From assembly GCF_030705305.1 (NCBI RefSeq), contig NZ_JAUZEE010000007.1:124001-188000 (forward strand): a stretch of DNA of 64,000 nucleotides, written 5' to 3'. The notes beneath the pieces were generated by a model. It ran no database searches and was not told where the DNA came from. It was given only the letters and a program-made list of their open reading frames with translations. Below, piece after piece: positions 1 through 9,045 of this stretch (its first letter is position 1; every line of letters begins with the position of its first letter). Both the position numbers and the translations under genes were made by a program. This DNA is from Leptothrix discophora (GTDB lineage: Bacteria; Pseudomonadota; Gammaproteobacteria; Burkholderiales; Burkholderiaceae_C).

Positions 1-1
1 G

Positions 2-1078
2 ATCGCCGCCGCCGTGCAGCGCGCCGGCATCGACGGTGGCGCCGTCCACGAGGTGCTGATGGGCAACTGCCTGCTGGCCGGCCAGGGTCAGGCCCCGGCG
101 CGCCAGGCGGCGCTGAAGGCCGGCCTGCCGCTGACGGCCGGCGCGGTCACGCTCAGCAAGATGTGCGGCTCGGGCATGCGCGCCATGATGTTCGGCCACG
201 ACATGCTCGCGGCCGGCAGCGCCGAGGTGGTCGTCGCCGGTGGCATGGAGAGCATGACCAATGCGCCGCACCTGATGTTCGCGCGCAAGGGCGTCAAGTA
301 CGGCGCGGCCCAGATGTTCGACCACATGGCGATGGACGGGCTGGAGGACGCCTACGAGCGCGGCAAGGCCATGGGCGTGTTCGCCGAAGCCTGCGTGGCG
401 AAATATGGTTTCACCCGCGAGCAGCAGGACGCCTACGCCATCGCCTCCACCACCCGCGCCAAGACCGCCAACGAGGACGGCAGCTTCGACTGGGAAATCG
501 CGCCGGTGACGGTCGCCGGCCGCGGTGGCGACACGGTGATCCGCCACGACGAGCAGCCCGCCAAGGCCCGGCTCGACAAGATCGGCAGCCTGCGGCCGGC
601 CTTCCTCAAGGACGGCACCATCACCGCCGCCAACGCCAGCAGCATCAGCGACGGCGCGGCCGCGCTGGTGCTGATGCGCGCCTCGACCGCGAAGGCCCGC
701 GGCCTGCAGCCGCTGGCCCGGATCGTGAGCCATGCGGTCCATGCGCAGGAACCGGCCTGGTTCAGCACCGCGCCGGCCGGCGCGATCCGCAAGGCGCTGG
801 ACAAGGCCGGCTGGACGCCCGCCGACGTGCAGCTCTGGGAAGTCAACGAGGCCTTCGCCGCCGTGACGCTGGCCGCGATGGCCGACTTCGAGCTGCCGCA
901 CGACATCGTCAACGTGCACGGCGGCGCCTGCGCGCTGGGCCACCCGATCGGCGCCTCCGGTGCCCGCATCGTCGTCACGCTGCTGGGCGCGCTGAAGAAG
1001 CGCGGCCTGTCGCGCGGCATGGCCAGCCTGTGCATCGGCGGCGGCGAGGCCACCGCGCTGGCCGTCGAGATGCTGTGA
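2..1078 (+). CDS. Acetyl-CoA acetyltransferase (thiolase), 5' end cut by the window
   Basis: Thiolase: condenses two acyl-CoA units or thiolytically cleaves 3-ketoacyl-CoA, in the cytoplasm. The reading frame is open from base 2, so the start codon lies upstream. About 358 residues are visible against a usual length near 392, so roughly 35 N-terminal residues are missing. All three catalytic signatures are present: the nucleophilic Cys in SKMCGSG, the His in GHPIGASG and the C-terminal acid/base Cys in CIGGGEA. NEAFAAV is the usual thiolase NEAF motif. Whether it acts in PHA synthesis, beta-oxidation or branched-chain degradation cannot be decided from sequence. The acyl-CoA dehydrogenase at 3738 is compatible with a degradative role. 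Confidence 0.95.
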   Translation: MAAAVQRAGIDGGAVHEVLMGNCLLAGQGQAPARQAALKAGLPLTAGAVTLSKMCGSGMRAMMFGHDMLAAGSAEVVVAGGMESMTNAPHLMFARKGVKYGAAQMFDHMAMDGLEDAYERGKAMGVFAEACVAKYGFTREQQDAYAIASTTRAKTANEDGSFDWEIAPVTVAGRGGDTVIRHDEQPAKARLDKIGSLRPAFLKDGTITAANASSISDGAAALVLMRASTAKARGLQPLARIVSHAVHAQEPAWFSTAPAGAIRKALDKAGWTPADVQLWEVNEAFAAVTLAAMADFELPHDIVNVHGGACALGHPIGASGARIVVTLLGALKKRGLSRGMASLCIGGGEATALAVEML

Positions 1079-1091
1079 GGCCCGCGCCGCC

Positions 1092-1751
1092 ATGACCCCG
1101 CTCGGCCTCCAGGACCTCGCACTCTTCAGCCTGACCGTGCTGGTGCTCAACGCCACGCCGGGGGTCGATCTGCTGTTCACGGTCACCCGCACGCTGCAGC
1201 ACGGCGTGCGCGGCGGGCTGGCGGGAGCGGCGGGGATCTCGGCCGGTTGCGTCGTGCATGCGGTCGGCGCGGCCTTCGGGCTGGCGGCGCTGATGGCGAC
1301 GTCGGCGGCGGCGTTCGGGGCGGTGAAGTGGGCCGGCGCGGTCTACCTGCTGTGGCTGGGGCTGACGGCGTGGCGTGGCGTGCTGCGGCGCGGGCCGGCG
1401 CCGGGCCATCCGCCGTCGACGGAACCGCCGATCGCCACGGCCATGCCGGCCGGCCGGCTGTTCCGCCAGGGCCTGCTGACCAACGTGCTGAACCCGAAGG
1501 TCGCGATCTTCTTCCTCGCGCTGCTGCCGCAGTTCATCGCCGCCGACGCGCCGCACAAGACGCTGGCCTTCCTCGCGCTCGGCGCCTGGTTCGTGCTGCA
1601 GAGCGCCGTCTTCCTGACCGTGCTGGTGCTGGCGGTCGCGCCCTTGCGACGCTGGCAGCCGGGCACGGCGGTGCGGCGCACGCTGGGCGGCCTGTCGGGC
1701 CTGCTGTTCCTGGGCCTGGCGGCGCGGCTGGCGCTGACGCCACGGCCCTGA
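1092..1751 (+). CDS. LysE/RhtB-family amino-acid exporter
   Basis: Predicted inner-membrane exporter of the LysE/RhtB family, whose members export amino acids or homoserine lactones. The 219-residue length is typical. The N-terminal family signature is visible around residues 16-30 ([12 protein letters not shown]), followed by hydrophobic segments consistent with about six membrane helices and the conserved [13 protein letters not shown] stretch in the second half. It starts 13 bases after the thiolase stop, so the two may be co-transcribed. The substrate cannot be predicted. The hydrophilic loop rich in Pro/Arg between helices 3 and 4 is ordinary for the family. Confidence 0.9.
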   Translation: MTPLGLQDLALFSLTVLVLNATPGVDLLFTVTRTLQHGVRGGLAGAAGISAGCVVHAVGAAFGLAALMATSAAAFGAVKWAGAVYLLWLGLTAWRGVLRRGPAPGHPPSTEPPIATAMPAGRLFRQGLLTNVLNPKVAIFFLALLPQFIAADAPHKTLAFLALGAWFVLQSAVFLTVLVLAVAPLRRWQPGTAVRRTLGGLSGLLFLGLAARLALTPRP

Positions 1752-1803
1752 TCACCTGCCCCGCCCGAACCGTTTCCTTTCCCACCTTCCCGACCGAGAC
1801 CCG

Positions 1804-2931
1804 ATGAGCCGTTACTGGAGTCCGCTGGTTCACACGCTGAGCCCCTATGTCCCGGGCGAGCAGCCGAAGATCGCCCAGCTCATCAAGCTCAACACCAACG
1901 AGCACCCCTGGCCACCCAGCCCGCGCGTGGCCGCCGCGATCGCGGCCGAGCTGGCCGGCGAGGCGGGCCAGGCCAGCGGCGAGCGGCTGCGGCTCTACCC
2001 CGATCCGACCGCCTCGGCGCTGCGCGCCACGCTGGCCCGGCTGCACGGGCTGGACGCGGTGCAGGTCTTCGTCGGCAACGGCTCGGACGAGGTGCTGGCC
2101 CATGCCTTCCAGGCGCTGCTGAACCACCGCCGCGCCGACGGCACGGCGCGACCGCTGCTGTTCCCCGACATCACCTACAGCTTCTACCCGACCTACTGCC
2201 GGCTCTACGGCATCACGCCGCAGACCGTCGCGCTGGACGATCGCCTGCAGCTCAACGTCGACGACCTGATCGCCGCTGCCCGCGCGCACGATGCTGGCGG
2301 CGTGATCTTCCCCAACCCCAACGCGCCGACCGGCAGCGGCGTGGCGCGGGCCGAGGTCGAGCGCCTGCTGCGCGCCCTGCCCGACACGGTGGTCGTGGTC
2401 GACGAGGCCTATGTCGACTTCGGCGCCGAGTCGGCCCTGCCGCTGATCGCCGCCCACCCCAACCTGCTGGTGGTTCATACGCTGTCGAAGTCGCGCGCGC
2501 TGGCCGGCCTGCGGGTGGGCTGCGCCTTCGGCCAGGCCGAGCTGATCGAGGCACTGGTGCGGGTCAAGGACAGCTTCAACTCCTATCCGCTGGACCGCCT
2601 CGCGCTGGTCGGCGCCCAGGCCGCGCTGGAAGATGCGGACTGGTTCGAGCGGGCCTGCCGCGCCGTCATCGACAGCCGCGAGAAGCTGACCGCCGAGCTG
2701 GCCGGGCTCGGCTTCGACGTGCTGCCCTCGCAAGCCAACTTCGTCTTCGCGGCCCACCCGCAGCACGACGCCGCCGCGCTGGCGCGCGCGCTGCGCGAGC
2801 GGGCCATCATCGTGCGCCACTTCAGCCGGCCCGAGCGCATCGCCGACCGGCTGCGCATCACCATCGGCACGCCGGCGCAATGCGACGCGCTGGTCGCGGC
2901 GCTGCGCGAGATCCTCCGCCCTCAAGGATGA
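1804..2931 (+). CDS. hisC: Histidinol-phosphate aminotransferase
   Basis: PLP-dependent class I/II aminotransferase that converts imidazole-acetol phosphate and glutamate to L-histidinol phosphate in histidine synthesis. The length (375 residues) fits HisC. Seen: the N-terminal KLNTNEHPW motif, NPNAPTG in the substrate-binding region, DEAYVDF (the Asp binding the PLP pyridine) and the Schiff-base Lys in [15 protein letters not shown]. No other his genes are adjacent, so this is an isolated copy. It could be a second hisC or act on aromatic amino acids, as HisC-like enzymes sometimes do. It lies 4 bases before the SDR gene, suggesting co-transcription. Confidence 0.88.
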   Translation: MSRYWSPLVHTLSPYVPGEQPKIAQLIKLNTNEHPWPPSPRVAAAIAAELAGEAGQASGERLRLYPDPTASALRATLARLHGLDAVQVFVGNGSDEVLAHAFQALLNHRRADGTARPLLFPDITYSFYPTYCRLYGITPQTVALDDRLQLNVDDLIAAARAHDAGGVIFPNPNAPTGSGVARAEVERLLRALPDTVVVVDEAYVDFGAESALPLIAAHPNLLVVHTLSKSRALAGLRVGCAFGQAELIEALVRVKDSFNSYPLDRLALVGAQAALEDADWFERACRAVIDSREKLTAELAGLGFDVLPSQANFVFAAHPQHDAAALARALRERAIIVRHFSRPERIADRLRITIGTPAQCDALVAALREILRPQG

Positions 2932-2935
2932 CGAC

Positions 2936-3649
2936 ATGAGCAGTTCCCCCACCTACTCCCCGCCCTCCCCGCGCAGCCGCGCGCTGCGCACCCTCGTGAT
3001 CGGCGCCTCGCGCGGCATCGGCCTGGCGCTGGCACAGCAGGCGGTCGCCGCCGGCGAGCAGGTCGTGGCCACCGCCCGCGACGAGTCCGGCCTGATGACG
3101 CTGGGCCAGCTCGGCGCGCGCGCGATCAAGCTCGACGTGACCCTGCCGGCCAGCGTCGCGACCCTGGCCTGGCAGCTCGACGGCGCCGGCTTCGACCGCG
3201 TGTTCGTCAACGCCGGCGTGTTCGGCCCGCGCCTGCGCACGCTCGACAGCCCGTCGGTGGACGACTTCGACGCGGTGATGCATGCCAACGTGCTCGGCCC
3301 GATGCAGGTGATCCCGCAGCTGGTCGATGCACTCGCAGCGGACGCGCGGCTGCTGGTGATGAGCTCGACGCTGGCCTCGATCGGCGGCCGGCAGGGGCCG
3401 GGCAGCTGGCTCTACAGCGCCTCGAAGGCGGCGCTGAACTCGGTGCTCAAGGACGTCGCGCTGGCGCTGGCCGGCCGCGCCATCTGCATCGCCGCGCACC
3501 CAGGCTGGGTCCGCACCGCGATGGGCGGACCGGGCGGCCAGCTCGAACCCGCCGAGAGCGCCGCCGACCTGCGCCGCCTGCTCGACAGCCTGACGCCGGC
3601 CGACAACGGCGGCCTGTTCAACCACGACGGCGGCGTGCTGCCCTGGTGA
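2936..3649 (+). CDS. Short-chain dehydrogenase/reductase
   Basis: NAD(P)-dependent classical SDR oxidoreductase of 237 residues. After a Ser/Pro-rich N-terminal extension of about 17 residues comes the Rossmann cofactor motif TLVIGASRGIG, then NAG in the expected place (FVNAGVFGP), the catalytic Ser in VMSSTLASIGG and the YSASK catalytic Tyr/Lys pair. Physiological substrate unknown. It resembles the C-factor-like/sniffer group of small SDRs in having PGWVRTAMGG near the C-terminus. Start chosen at ATG 2936, 4 bases downstream of the hisC stop; an internal start just before TLVIGAS would remove the extension. Confidence 0.9.
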   Translation: MSSSPTYSPPSPRSRALRTLVIGASRGIGLALAQQAVAAGEQVVATARDESGLMTLGQLGARAIKLDVTLPASVATLAWQLDGAGFDRVFVNAGVFGPRLRTLDSPSVDDFDAVMHANVLGPMQVIPQLVDALAADARLLVMSSTLASIGGRQGPGSWLYSASKAALNSVLKDVALALAGRAICIAAHPGWVRTAMGGPGGQLEPAESAADLRRLLDSLTPADNGGLFNHDGGVLPW

Positions 3650-3737
3650 GGCTGCGGCAGGCTCATCGCATGAGCCTGTCCGGGCACGACCGACCCGCCC
3701 TCGATCTTGACGACGACAACGCACCCCGGAGACACCG

Positions 3738-4865
3738 ATGCTGCTGAGTGAAGACCACCGTGCCGTGCAGGATGCCGTGCGCGCCTATGTGCAGGACCAG
3801 GTCGCGCCGCATGCGGCGCAATGGGACCGCGAGCACACCTTCCCGGCCGAGGCGCTCCAGGGCCTGGCCGCGCTGGGCTGCTACGGCGTCGCGGTGCCCG
3901 CCGAGTGGGACGGCGCGGGGCTGGACTACCTCGCGCTGGCCGTGATCCTTGAGGAGATCGCGGCCGGCGACGGCGGCACCTCCACCGTCATCAGCGTCAA
4001 CAACTGCCCGGTCTGCTCGATCCTGATGGCCTTCGGCAACGAGGCCCAGAAGGCGCAGTTCCTCCGGCCGCTGGCGCGTGGCGAGATGCTCGGCGCGTTC
4101 TGCCTGACCGAGCCGCACGTCGGCTCGGAGGCCGGCGGCCTGAAGACCACCGCGCGGCGGGACGGCGACGACTACGTGCTCGACGGCGTCAAGCAGTTCA
4201 TCACCAGCGGCAAGCATGGCGACGTCGCCATCGTCATGGCGGTGACCGACAAGGCCGCCGGCAAGAAGGGCATCAGCGCCTTCCTCGTGCCCACGGCCAC
4301 GCCCGGCTACACGGTGGCGCGGCTGGAGGACAAGATGGGCCAGCACAGCAGCGACACCGCGCAGATCCTGTTCGAGAACTGCCGCGTGCCGGCCGCCTAC
4401 CGGCTGGGCGAGGAGGGCATGGGCCTGAAGATCGCGCTGTCGGGCCTGGAAGGCGGCCGCATCGGCATCGCCAGCCAGAGCGTGGGCATGGCGCGGGCAG
4501 CCTTCGAGGCCGCGCTGGCCTACAGCCGCGACCGCGTCGCCTTCGGCACGGCGATCTTCAACCACCAGGCGGTGCAGTTCCGGCTGGCCGACATGGCCAT
4601 GCAGATCGAGGCCGCGCGCCAGCTGATCTGGCACGCCGCCAGCCTGAAGGACGCCGGCCTGCCCTGCCTGAAGGAAGCGGCGATGGCCAAGCTGTTCGCC
4701 AGCGAGATGGCCGAGAAGGTCTGCTCGGCCGCGATCCAGACCTTCGGCGGCTACGGCTACGTCAGCGACTTCCCGGTCGAGCGCATCTACCGCGACGTGC
4801 GGGTCTGCCAGATCTACGAGGGCACGAGCGACGTGCAGCGCATCCTGATCGGACGAGGGCTATAG
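3738..4865 (+). CDS. Acyl-CoA dehydrogenase
   Basis: FAD-dependent acyl-CoA dehydrogenase (375 residues, family-typical) that introduces the alpha-beta double bond in an acyl-CoA and passes electrons to ETF. Seen: the FAD/substrate loop [19 protein letters not shown], the mid-domain [11 protein letters not shown], the signature [20 protein letters not shown] and the catalytic Glu in [16 protein letters not shown]. The C-terminal pattern is that of short/medium-chain and 2-methylbutyryl/isovaleryl-type enzymes, so chain specificity is uncertain. It begins 88 bases after the SDR and is followed by the palindromic repeats that separate it from the convergent response regulator. Confidence 0.93.
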   Translation: MLLSEDHRAVQDAVRAYVQDQVAPHAAQWDREHTFPAEALQGLAALGCYGVAVPAEWDGAGLDYLALAVILEEIAAGDGGTSTVISVNNCPVCSILMAFGNEAQKAQFLRPLARGEMLGAFCLTEPHVGSEAGGLKTTARRDGDDYVLDGVKQFITSGKHGDVAIVMAVTDKAAGKKGISAFLVPTATPGYTVARLEDKMGQHSSDTAQILFENCRVPAAYRLGEEGMGLKIALSGLEGGRIGIASQSVGMARAAFEAALAYSRDRVAFGTAIFNHQAVQFRLADMAMQIEAARQLIWHAASLKDAGLPCLKEAAMAKLFASEMAEKVCSAAIQTFGGYGYVSDFPVERIYRDVRVCQIYEGTSDVQRILIGRGL

Positions 4866-4866
4866 G

Positions 4867-5031
4867 GCCCCTCGCCCGGCGGGTACGCCAGGCGATCCCC
4901 CGGGGGGATCGGGCCGGCTTGGGGCGGCCCGGCGCTCGGCCCGTGAACATGTTCGCCCCTCGCTCGGCGGGTACGCCAGGCGATCCCCCGGGGGGATCGG
5001 GCCGGCTTGGGGCGGCCCGGCGCTCGGCCCG
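4867..5031. repeat. Two tandem copies of an 88-bp-period palindromic intergenic repeat
   Basis: Two 77-bp copies (4867-4943 and 4955-5031) start 88 bases apart and differ at a single position in my reading. Each contains an internal palindrome, CGATCCCCC/GGGGGGATCG, and the core CTTGGGGCGGCCCGGC. The reverse complement of this core recurs at 36747-36762 and 50475-50490. The element lies between the stop codons of two convergent genes, so it may form a bidirectional terminator-like RNA hairpin. It has no T-tract and no coding potential. Confidence 0.85.
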
Positions 5032-5068
5032 CGCGCCCTCTGAACCCACGCCAGGTGGCACGCGTGCG

Positions 5069-5443
5069 TCAAGCCGCCGGCAGCAGCAGGGCCTCCACGA
5101 CCTCGACCAGTTCCATCGGGACGAAGGGCTTGGTGAGGTGGGCGACGGCGCCGGCTGCCTCGCCGGTGGCGCGGTCGCGGTCGCTGCCGAGCGAGGTCAG
5201 CAGCAGCACGGGGATGTGGGCCCAGCGGGGCTGCGACTTGAGCGTGCGGCAGAGCGTGTAGCCGTCGATCTCGCCGGGCAGCATCACGTCCAGCACGATG
5301 ACGTCGGGCAGGCCGTCGCGCAGTGCCAGCAGGCCGCGGCGGGCGTCCGGGGCCTCGACGATCTGGTGACCTTCGGGTTCGAGGCTCCAGCGGATCAGCC
5401 GGCGGATGGCGGCGACGTCTTCGATGACAAGGATGCGGGCCAC
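5069..5443 (-). CDS. Single-domain response regulator (receiver)
   Basis: Stand-alone receiver domain of about 124 residues with no output domain. Seen: the acidic pair after strand 1 (ILVIEDVAAIRR), phospho-acceptor Asp in VIVLDVMLPGEIDG, the Thr/Ser switch position in LLLTSLGSD and the conserved Lys in LTKPF. The open frame extends upstream into the kinase gene, but the GTG at 5443 places translation 17 bases after the kinase stop and directly before the first beta strand, so I use it. It is the last gene of the minus-strand cassette with the kinase (5461) and PhnD-like protein (7500) and is the likely phosphorylation target of that kinase. Confidence 0.88.
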   Translation of the reverse strand: MARILVIEDVAAIRRLIRWSLEPEGHQIVEAPDARRGLLALRDGLPDVIVLDVMLPGEIDGYTLCRTLKSQPRWAHIPVLLLTSLGSDRDRATGEAAGAVAHLTKPFVPMELVEVVEALLLPAA

Positions 5444-5460
5444 GGTTCGGATCGGTGGGT

Positions 5461-7470
5461 TCAGGCGCCCAGCGACAGGAAGTCGCTGCTGGCGTGGCCA
5501 GGCTGGCGGGGCGCGGCCGCACGCGGCAGCCACAGCGTCACCGTCGTGCCCTGCCCCGGCACGCTGGCCAGTGCGAGGGTGCCACCGAGCAGCTCGATGA
5601 TCTCCTTGACGATGCTCATGCCCAGGCCGGTGCCGGCGATGTTGCCGCTGGCGTCGGCGCGGTAGAAGCGTTCGCTGACGCGGGCCAGCTGATCGGCGCT
5701 CATGCCGATGCCGGCGTCGCGCACCTCGATGCCGACCCGGCCGGGCCGGCCGTCGACGCCGGGCTCGCGCAGCACGCGCAGGTGGACGGCACCGCCGTCG
5801 GGCGAGTACTTGTAGGCGTTGGACAGCACGTTGACCACCGCCTGCGTGAGCTTGTTGCGGTCGATGCGGACCCAGACCGGCGCCGGCAGCAGCGCGAAGC
5901 CGGGCGGCTCGCGCTCCTGCGGCGGCTTGAAGTCGTGCAGCACCTCGGGCAGCAGCGCGTTCAGGTCCAGCGTCTCCAGCACGAAGTCCTGGCCACGCCG
6001 GGCCTCGATGCGGGCGAGGTCCAGCAGCTCGTTGATGATGGCGATCATCCGCGCGCTCTGGCGGTGGATGGTCTCGAGCACGTCGGCCTGCTTCTCGGGC
6101 GTCATCTTGCGGCGGATCAGCAGCTCGACGAAGCCGAAGATGCTCGCCATCGGCGTGCGCAGCTCATGCGCGGCGGTCGACAGGAACTCGCTCTTCATCT
6201 GGTCGACCAGGCTCTCGTGCGTGACGTCGCGCAGCGACAGCACCTGCGAGATCACCTGCCCGTCGCCGACCCGCAGCGCGACCTCCAGCGTGCGCCGCAC
6301 CGGCCGGCGGGTCTCGATGCGGTCACGCGCCGGCGCCGCCTCGGCCGGCCGGTTTGCCGGGTCCGCGTCCGTCGCCGGCACGACCGCGGCGGCCTGGCGC
6401 ATGGCCTGGAAGCCGCGCCAGCCCATCGGACCGTCGACCAGGCCGTTGAGCAGCCGCTCGACCGCGCGTTCGTCGCAGCCCAGCAGCTCGGTCTCGGGCT
6501 GGCCGGTCAGCAGCGTGAAGGCCGGGCTGACGTAGTTGACGTGGCCGCGAGCGTCGAAGGAGACGAAGCCGTCGGCACTCAGCGCGAAGATGGCATCGAG
6601 CTGCGCGCCCCGCTCGCGCAGGCGCCTCACCAGCTCGGAAATCATCAGCGAGATGGCGGCGAGGTCGTCCGGGGCCGAGGCGGCGGTCGCGGGCATGCCG
6701 GGCGTCAGGTCCTCCAGCACGCGGCGCAGCGCCTCCAGCGAGACGGCGGCCTGCTCGCGCTGGCCGCGCACGCTGGCGGCGGCGCGGCCCAGCACCTCGA
6801 AGGTCTCGCGGAACTCGAGCGGCGCGTCCTCGGCGCTCGGGATGGGCAGCGGCGCGCCGTCCGGGCGCATGGCCTGGTCGAAGTCGTGCACGCGGTTGAG
6901 CTTGCCCAGCCAGCGCACCAGCGGCCAGCGGATCAGCAGCAGGCCGCCGACGACGCCCAGCAGGCCCAGCGCCAGCGCGATGCGGGTCTGCTGCCACAGC
7001 GCGCCGGCGATGCGCTCGGCCGCGAAGCCCAGGCGCAGCACGCCGTAGTCGCGCCCGCCCACGCGGATCGTCATGTTGGTGTCGTACAGGCGCGATTGCA
7101 CCGTCTCGACCAGCCAGGCCGGCGGGGCCACCAGCGGCGGGTCGTTGCGGGTCGCCTTGACGACGCCGCCGGCCAGGTCGATGTAGGACGCCGAGGCGAA
7201 CGACGGGTGATGCACCGCGCTTTCGAGCGTGCGGTGGATGGTGTCGTAGTCGCCGATCACCGCGCTGTCGGTGACGGCCGGCTGGATCACCGCGCTGAGC
7301 GCGTCGGCGCGCAGCTGGGCTTCCTCCAGCTCGACGCTGAGCTGGTAGCGGTAGAACAGCGCCAGCCCGAGGGCGACGAAGGCCAGCAGCGTCACCGTGT
7401 AGAGCGCGAACACGCGCCCGACCAGCGAACGGGGCAGCAGCCGGAGCGGCAGACGCAGGCGCAGGCGCAT
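5461..7470 (-). CDS. Membrane PAS-containing sensor histidine kinase
   Basis: Hybrid-free sensor kinase of 669 residues. Layout by eye: transmembrane helix about 15-42 (VGRVFALYTVTLLAFVALGL), a periplasmic region of about 120 residues, a second helix about 165-187, a linker, a PAS domain about 290-430, HisKA with the phospho-His in STAAHELRTPMASIFGF, and a HATPase domain with the N box (NVLSNAYKYSPDG), G1 (DAGIGM) and G2 (GTGLGMSIVKE). Start ATG at 7470 chosen: the frame stays open further upstream, but that part only mirrors the binding-protein gene. It sits 29 bases after the PhnD-like gene. The pairing suggests its periplasmic domain reads that protein; this is inference. Confidence 0.9.
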   Translation of the reverse strand: MRLRLRLPLRLLPRSLVGRVFALYTVTLLAFVALGLALFYRYQLSVELEEAQLRADALSAVIQPAVTDSAVIGDYDTIHRTLESAVHHPSFASASYIDLAGGVVKATRNDPPLVAPPAWLVETVQSRLYDTNMTIRVGGRDYGVLRLGFAAERIAGALWQQTRIALALGLLGVVGGLLLIRWPLVRWLGKLNRVHDFDQAMRPDGAPLPIPSAEDAPLEFRETFEVLGRAAASVRGQREQAAVSLEALRRVLEDLTPGMPATAASAPDDLAAISLMISELVRRLRERGAQLDAIFALSADGFVSFDARGHVNYVSPAFTLLTGQPETELLGCDERAVERLLNGLVDGPMGWRGFQAMRQAAAVVPATDADPANRPAEAAPARDRIETRRPVRRTLEVALRVGDGQVISQVLSLRDVTHESLVDQMKSEFLSTAAHELRTPMASIFGFVELLIRRKMTPEKQADVLETIHRQSARMIAIINELLDLARIEARRGQDFVLETLDLNALLPEVLHDFKPPQEREPPGFALLPAPVWVRIDRNKLTQAVVNVLSNAYKYSPDGGAVHLRVLREPGVDGRPGRVGIEVRDAGIGMSADQLARVSERFYRADASGNIAGTGLGMSIVKEIIELLGGTLALASVPGQGTTVTLWLPRAAAPRQPGHASSDFLSLGA

Positions 7471-7499
7471 CACGGCAAGCTCGGCTCGGGCACGGCCAC

Positions 7500-8390
7500 T
7501 CAGCGCAGGCTGGCCGGCGCGTTGCGGTAGAAGTCCCGGTAGCCGGCGTACTCGCTGCCGTCGGAGGCGATGAAGTAGGCCTCCTCGCCCAGCCCGACCT
7601 GGGCCGAGGCCTGGGTCAGCACCGCGCGGCCCTTCGGGTCGGCGTGCATGCCGAGAAAGGCGGCCGCAACGGCCTTCTGGACCTTGTCGGGCACCTTGGA
7701 GGCCGACATCAGCGCCAGGTCGTGCAGCGGCTGTGACTGCCACAGCACGCGGAACTTGCGGCCTTCGCGGCGGGTGTAGCCCTCGGCCAGTTGCGAGTTG
7801 GCCCCGACAGCCGCCGCCTTGCCGCTGAACAGCTGCCCGAAGGCGCCGTCCATGTTGCCGCCGAAGACGGTCTTGAAGTCGATCTTGCGGGTCATCAGCT
7901 GCGCGGCCGCGAACTTGTAGGCGACCAGCGCCTCGGGGCCGGGAAAGGCCACTTCCTTGCCGGCGAGCTGGCCCAGCTCGGTGATCGGCGACTCGATCGG
8001 CACGAGGATCTGGCTGTGTACCGGCGGCGTCAGGCGGCGTCCGAAGACCTTCCAGCCCAGCCCCTCGCGCTCGGGGCTGAAGAGGTGGTTGCTGAAGATG
8101 AACTCGACCTCCTGCGCCAGCACGTAGGCGGTGGTGTCCGCCGAGGTGCGGCCGATCTTGAGCTGCAGCTTCACGCCGCTCTTCTCGGACACGTAGGCCA
8201 TGATCGGATTCCAGTAGGCGGCGGTGACCGCGATGCCGTACTGGTTGACCGGCGAGAAGCGGTAGACATCGCCCTCCTGGGCCCGTGCGGGCGCCATGCC
8301 CAGCAGGCCGGACGTCGCGGCAAGGGCCGACAGGATCAGGCCGGCGCGGCGGCGGACGGCCGACAGGCCGCGGGCAAGAAAGTCGATCAT
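7500..8390 (-). CDS. PhnD-like phosphate/phosphonate-type periplasmic binding protein
   Basis: Secreted substrate-binding protein of 296 residues in the PhnD-like family (phosphate/phosphite/phosphonate binding, PF12974 type). A signal peptide is visible: basic N-terminus, hydrophobic core LILSALAATSGLLGM, then APARAQ as the likely cleavage site. The mature part has family-like stretches such as AYWNPIMAYVSEKSGVKLQL and the two-domain layout expected of the fold. No ABC ATPase or permease gene accompanies it; instead a histidine kinase follows directly. I therefore infer that it works as a sensory binding protein presenting a ligand to the kinase. The ligand is unknown and need not be a phosphonate. 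Confidence 0.85.
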   Translation of the reverse strand: MIDFLARGLSAVRRRAGLILSALAATSGLLGMAPARAQEGDVYRFSPVNQYGIAVTAAYWNPIMAYVSEKSGVKLQLKIGRTSADTTAYVLAQEVEFIFSNHLFSPEREGLGWKVFGRRLTPPVHSQILVPIESPITELGQLAGKEVAFPGPEALVAYKFAAAQLMTRKIDFKTVFGGNMDGAFGQLFSGKAAAVGANSQLAEGYTRREGRKFRVLWQSQPLHDLALMSASKVPDKVQKAVAAAFLGMHADPKGRAVLTQASAQVGLGEEAYFIASDGSEYAGYRDFYRNAPASLR

Positions 8391-8538
8391 CGAGGCGGCT
8401 CCAGGACAGGCGCAGGGCAGCGCAGGGCAGCAAGGGGTTCGCAAGGAACCGAAGCGAAAGTCTACGAAGTCTCGTGCGGTCCCGAGATCAAGAATCGTGC
8501 GGGGATCACGGCCCAATCCGGCAGAACGGCCGGGAAGT

Positions 8539-8922
8539 TCAGGCCGATCGGGCCGGCGTCGCCGGCGCCATGGCCTCCACCACCTCGACCAGGCGCAACG
8601 GGCTGTAGGGCTTGAGCAGGTAGTCGTCGGCACCGGCGTCCAGGCCGATCTGCATGTCGTTGCGGTGACCGCGCGCGCTGACCAGCACGACCTTCATGGC
8701 CGCGGTGCGCGGGTCGGCCTTGAGGCGGCGACACAGGTCCAGCCCGTCCATCGTGCCCGGCATCATGATGTCCAGCAGCACCAGGTCAGGCCGCTGCGCC
8801 AGGGCCGCGTCCCAGCCGGCCTGGGCATCGGCGGCCTCGTGCAGTTCGTGGTCGTCCAGGCCCAGCGTCATCTGCATGAGCTGGCGCAGGTCGGCCTGGT
8901 CTTCAACGATCAGGATCTTCAT
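8539..8922 (-). CDS. Single-domain response regulator (receiver)
   Basis: Second stand-alone receiver (127 residues) of the cassette. Complete set of receiver residues: ILIVEDQADLRQL (acidic pair), Asp in LVLLDIMMPGTMDGLDL, Ser switch in VVLVSARGH and Lys in YLLKPYSPLRL. The C-terminal VVEAMAP ends the domain with no DNA-binding output. It lies upstream of the binding-protein gene with a 148-base gap (8391-8538), which contains a GCGCAGGGCA tandem duplication but no other clear signal. Two single-domain regulators flanking a kinase/binding protein pair suggest a phosphorelay or a CheY-like interaction output. Confidence 0.9.
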   Translation of the reverse strand: MKILIVEDQADLRQLMQMTLGLDDHELHEAADAQAGWDAALAQRPDLVLLDIMMPGTMDGLDLCRRLKADPRTAAMKVVLVSARGHRNDMQIGLDAGADDYLLKPYSPLRLVEVVEAMAPATPARSA

Positions 8923-9045
8923 CGGTCCACCGTCAACGCCCCCTCCGCGCCCCGACGGGGCTCCACCAGCGGGGGTCTACCTCCCGGATGTCGGACGGAC
9001 GATGCTGAACTTGAGTGGCCGGCCCGGCACCGCGCCGGCTGCGGC

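Noticed and set aside
4867-5031. Insertion sequence or CRISPR-like array
   Set aside because: No transposase, no spacer diversity, only two copies with an 11-base spacer; better described as a palindromic intergenic repeat.
5455-7530. 691-codon plus-strand frame opposite the histidine kinase
   Set aside because: Low-complexity translation with no motif; the kinase on the other strand has complete catalytic boxes.
7471-8433. Apparent 320-residue N-terminal extension of the kinase
   Set aside because: The extension runs through the PhnD-like gene in another frame and has no domain; ATG 7470 directly before the first membrane helix is the natural start.
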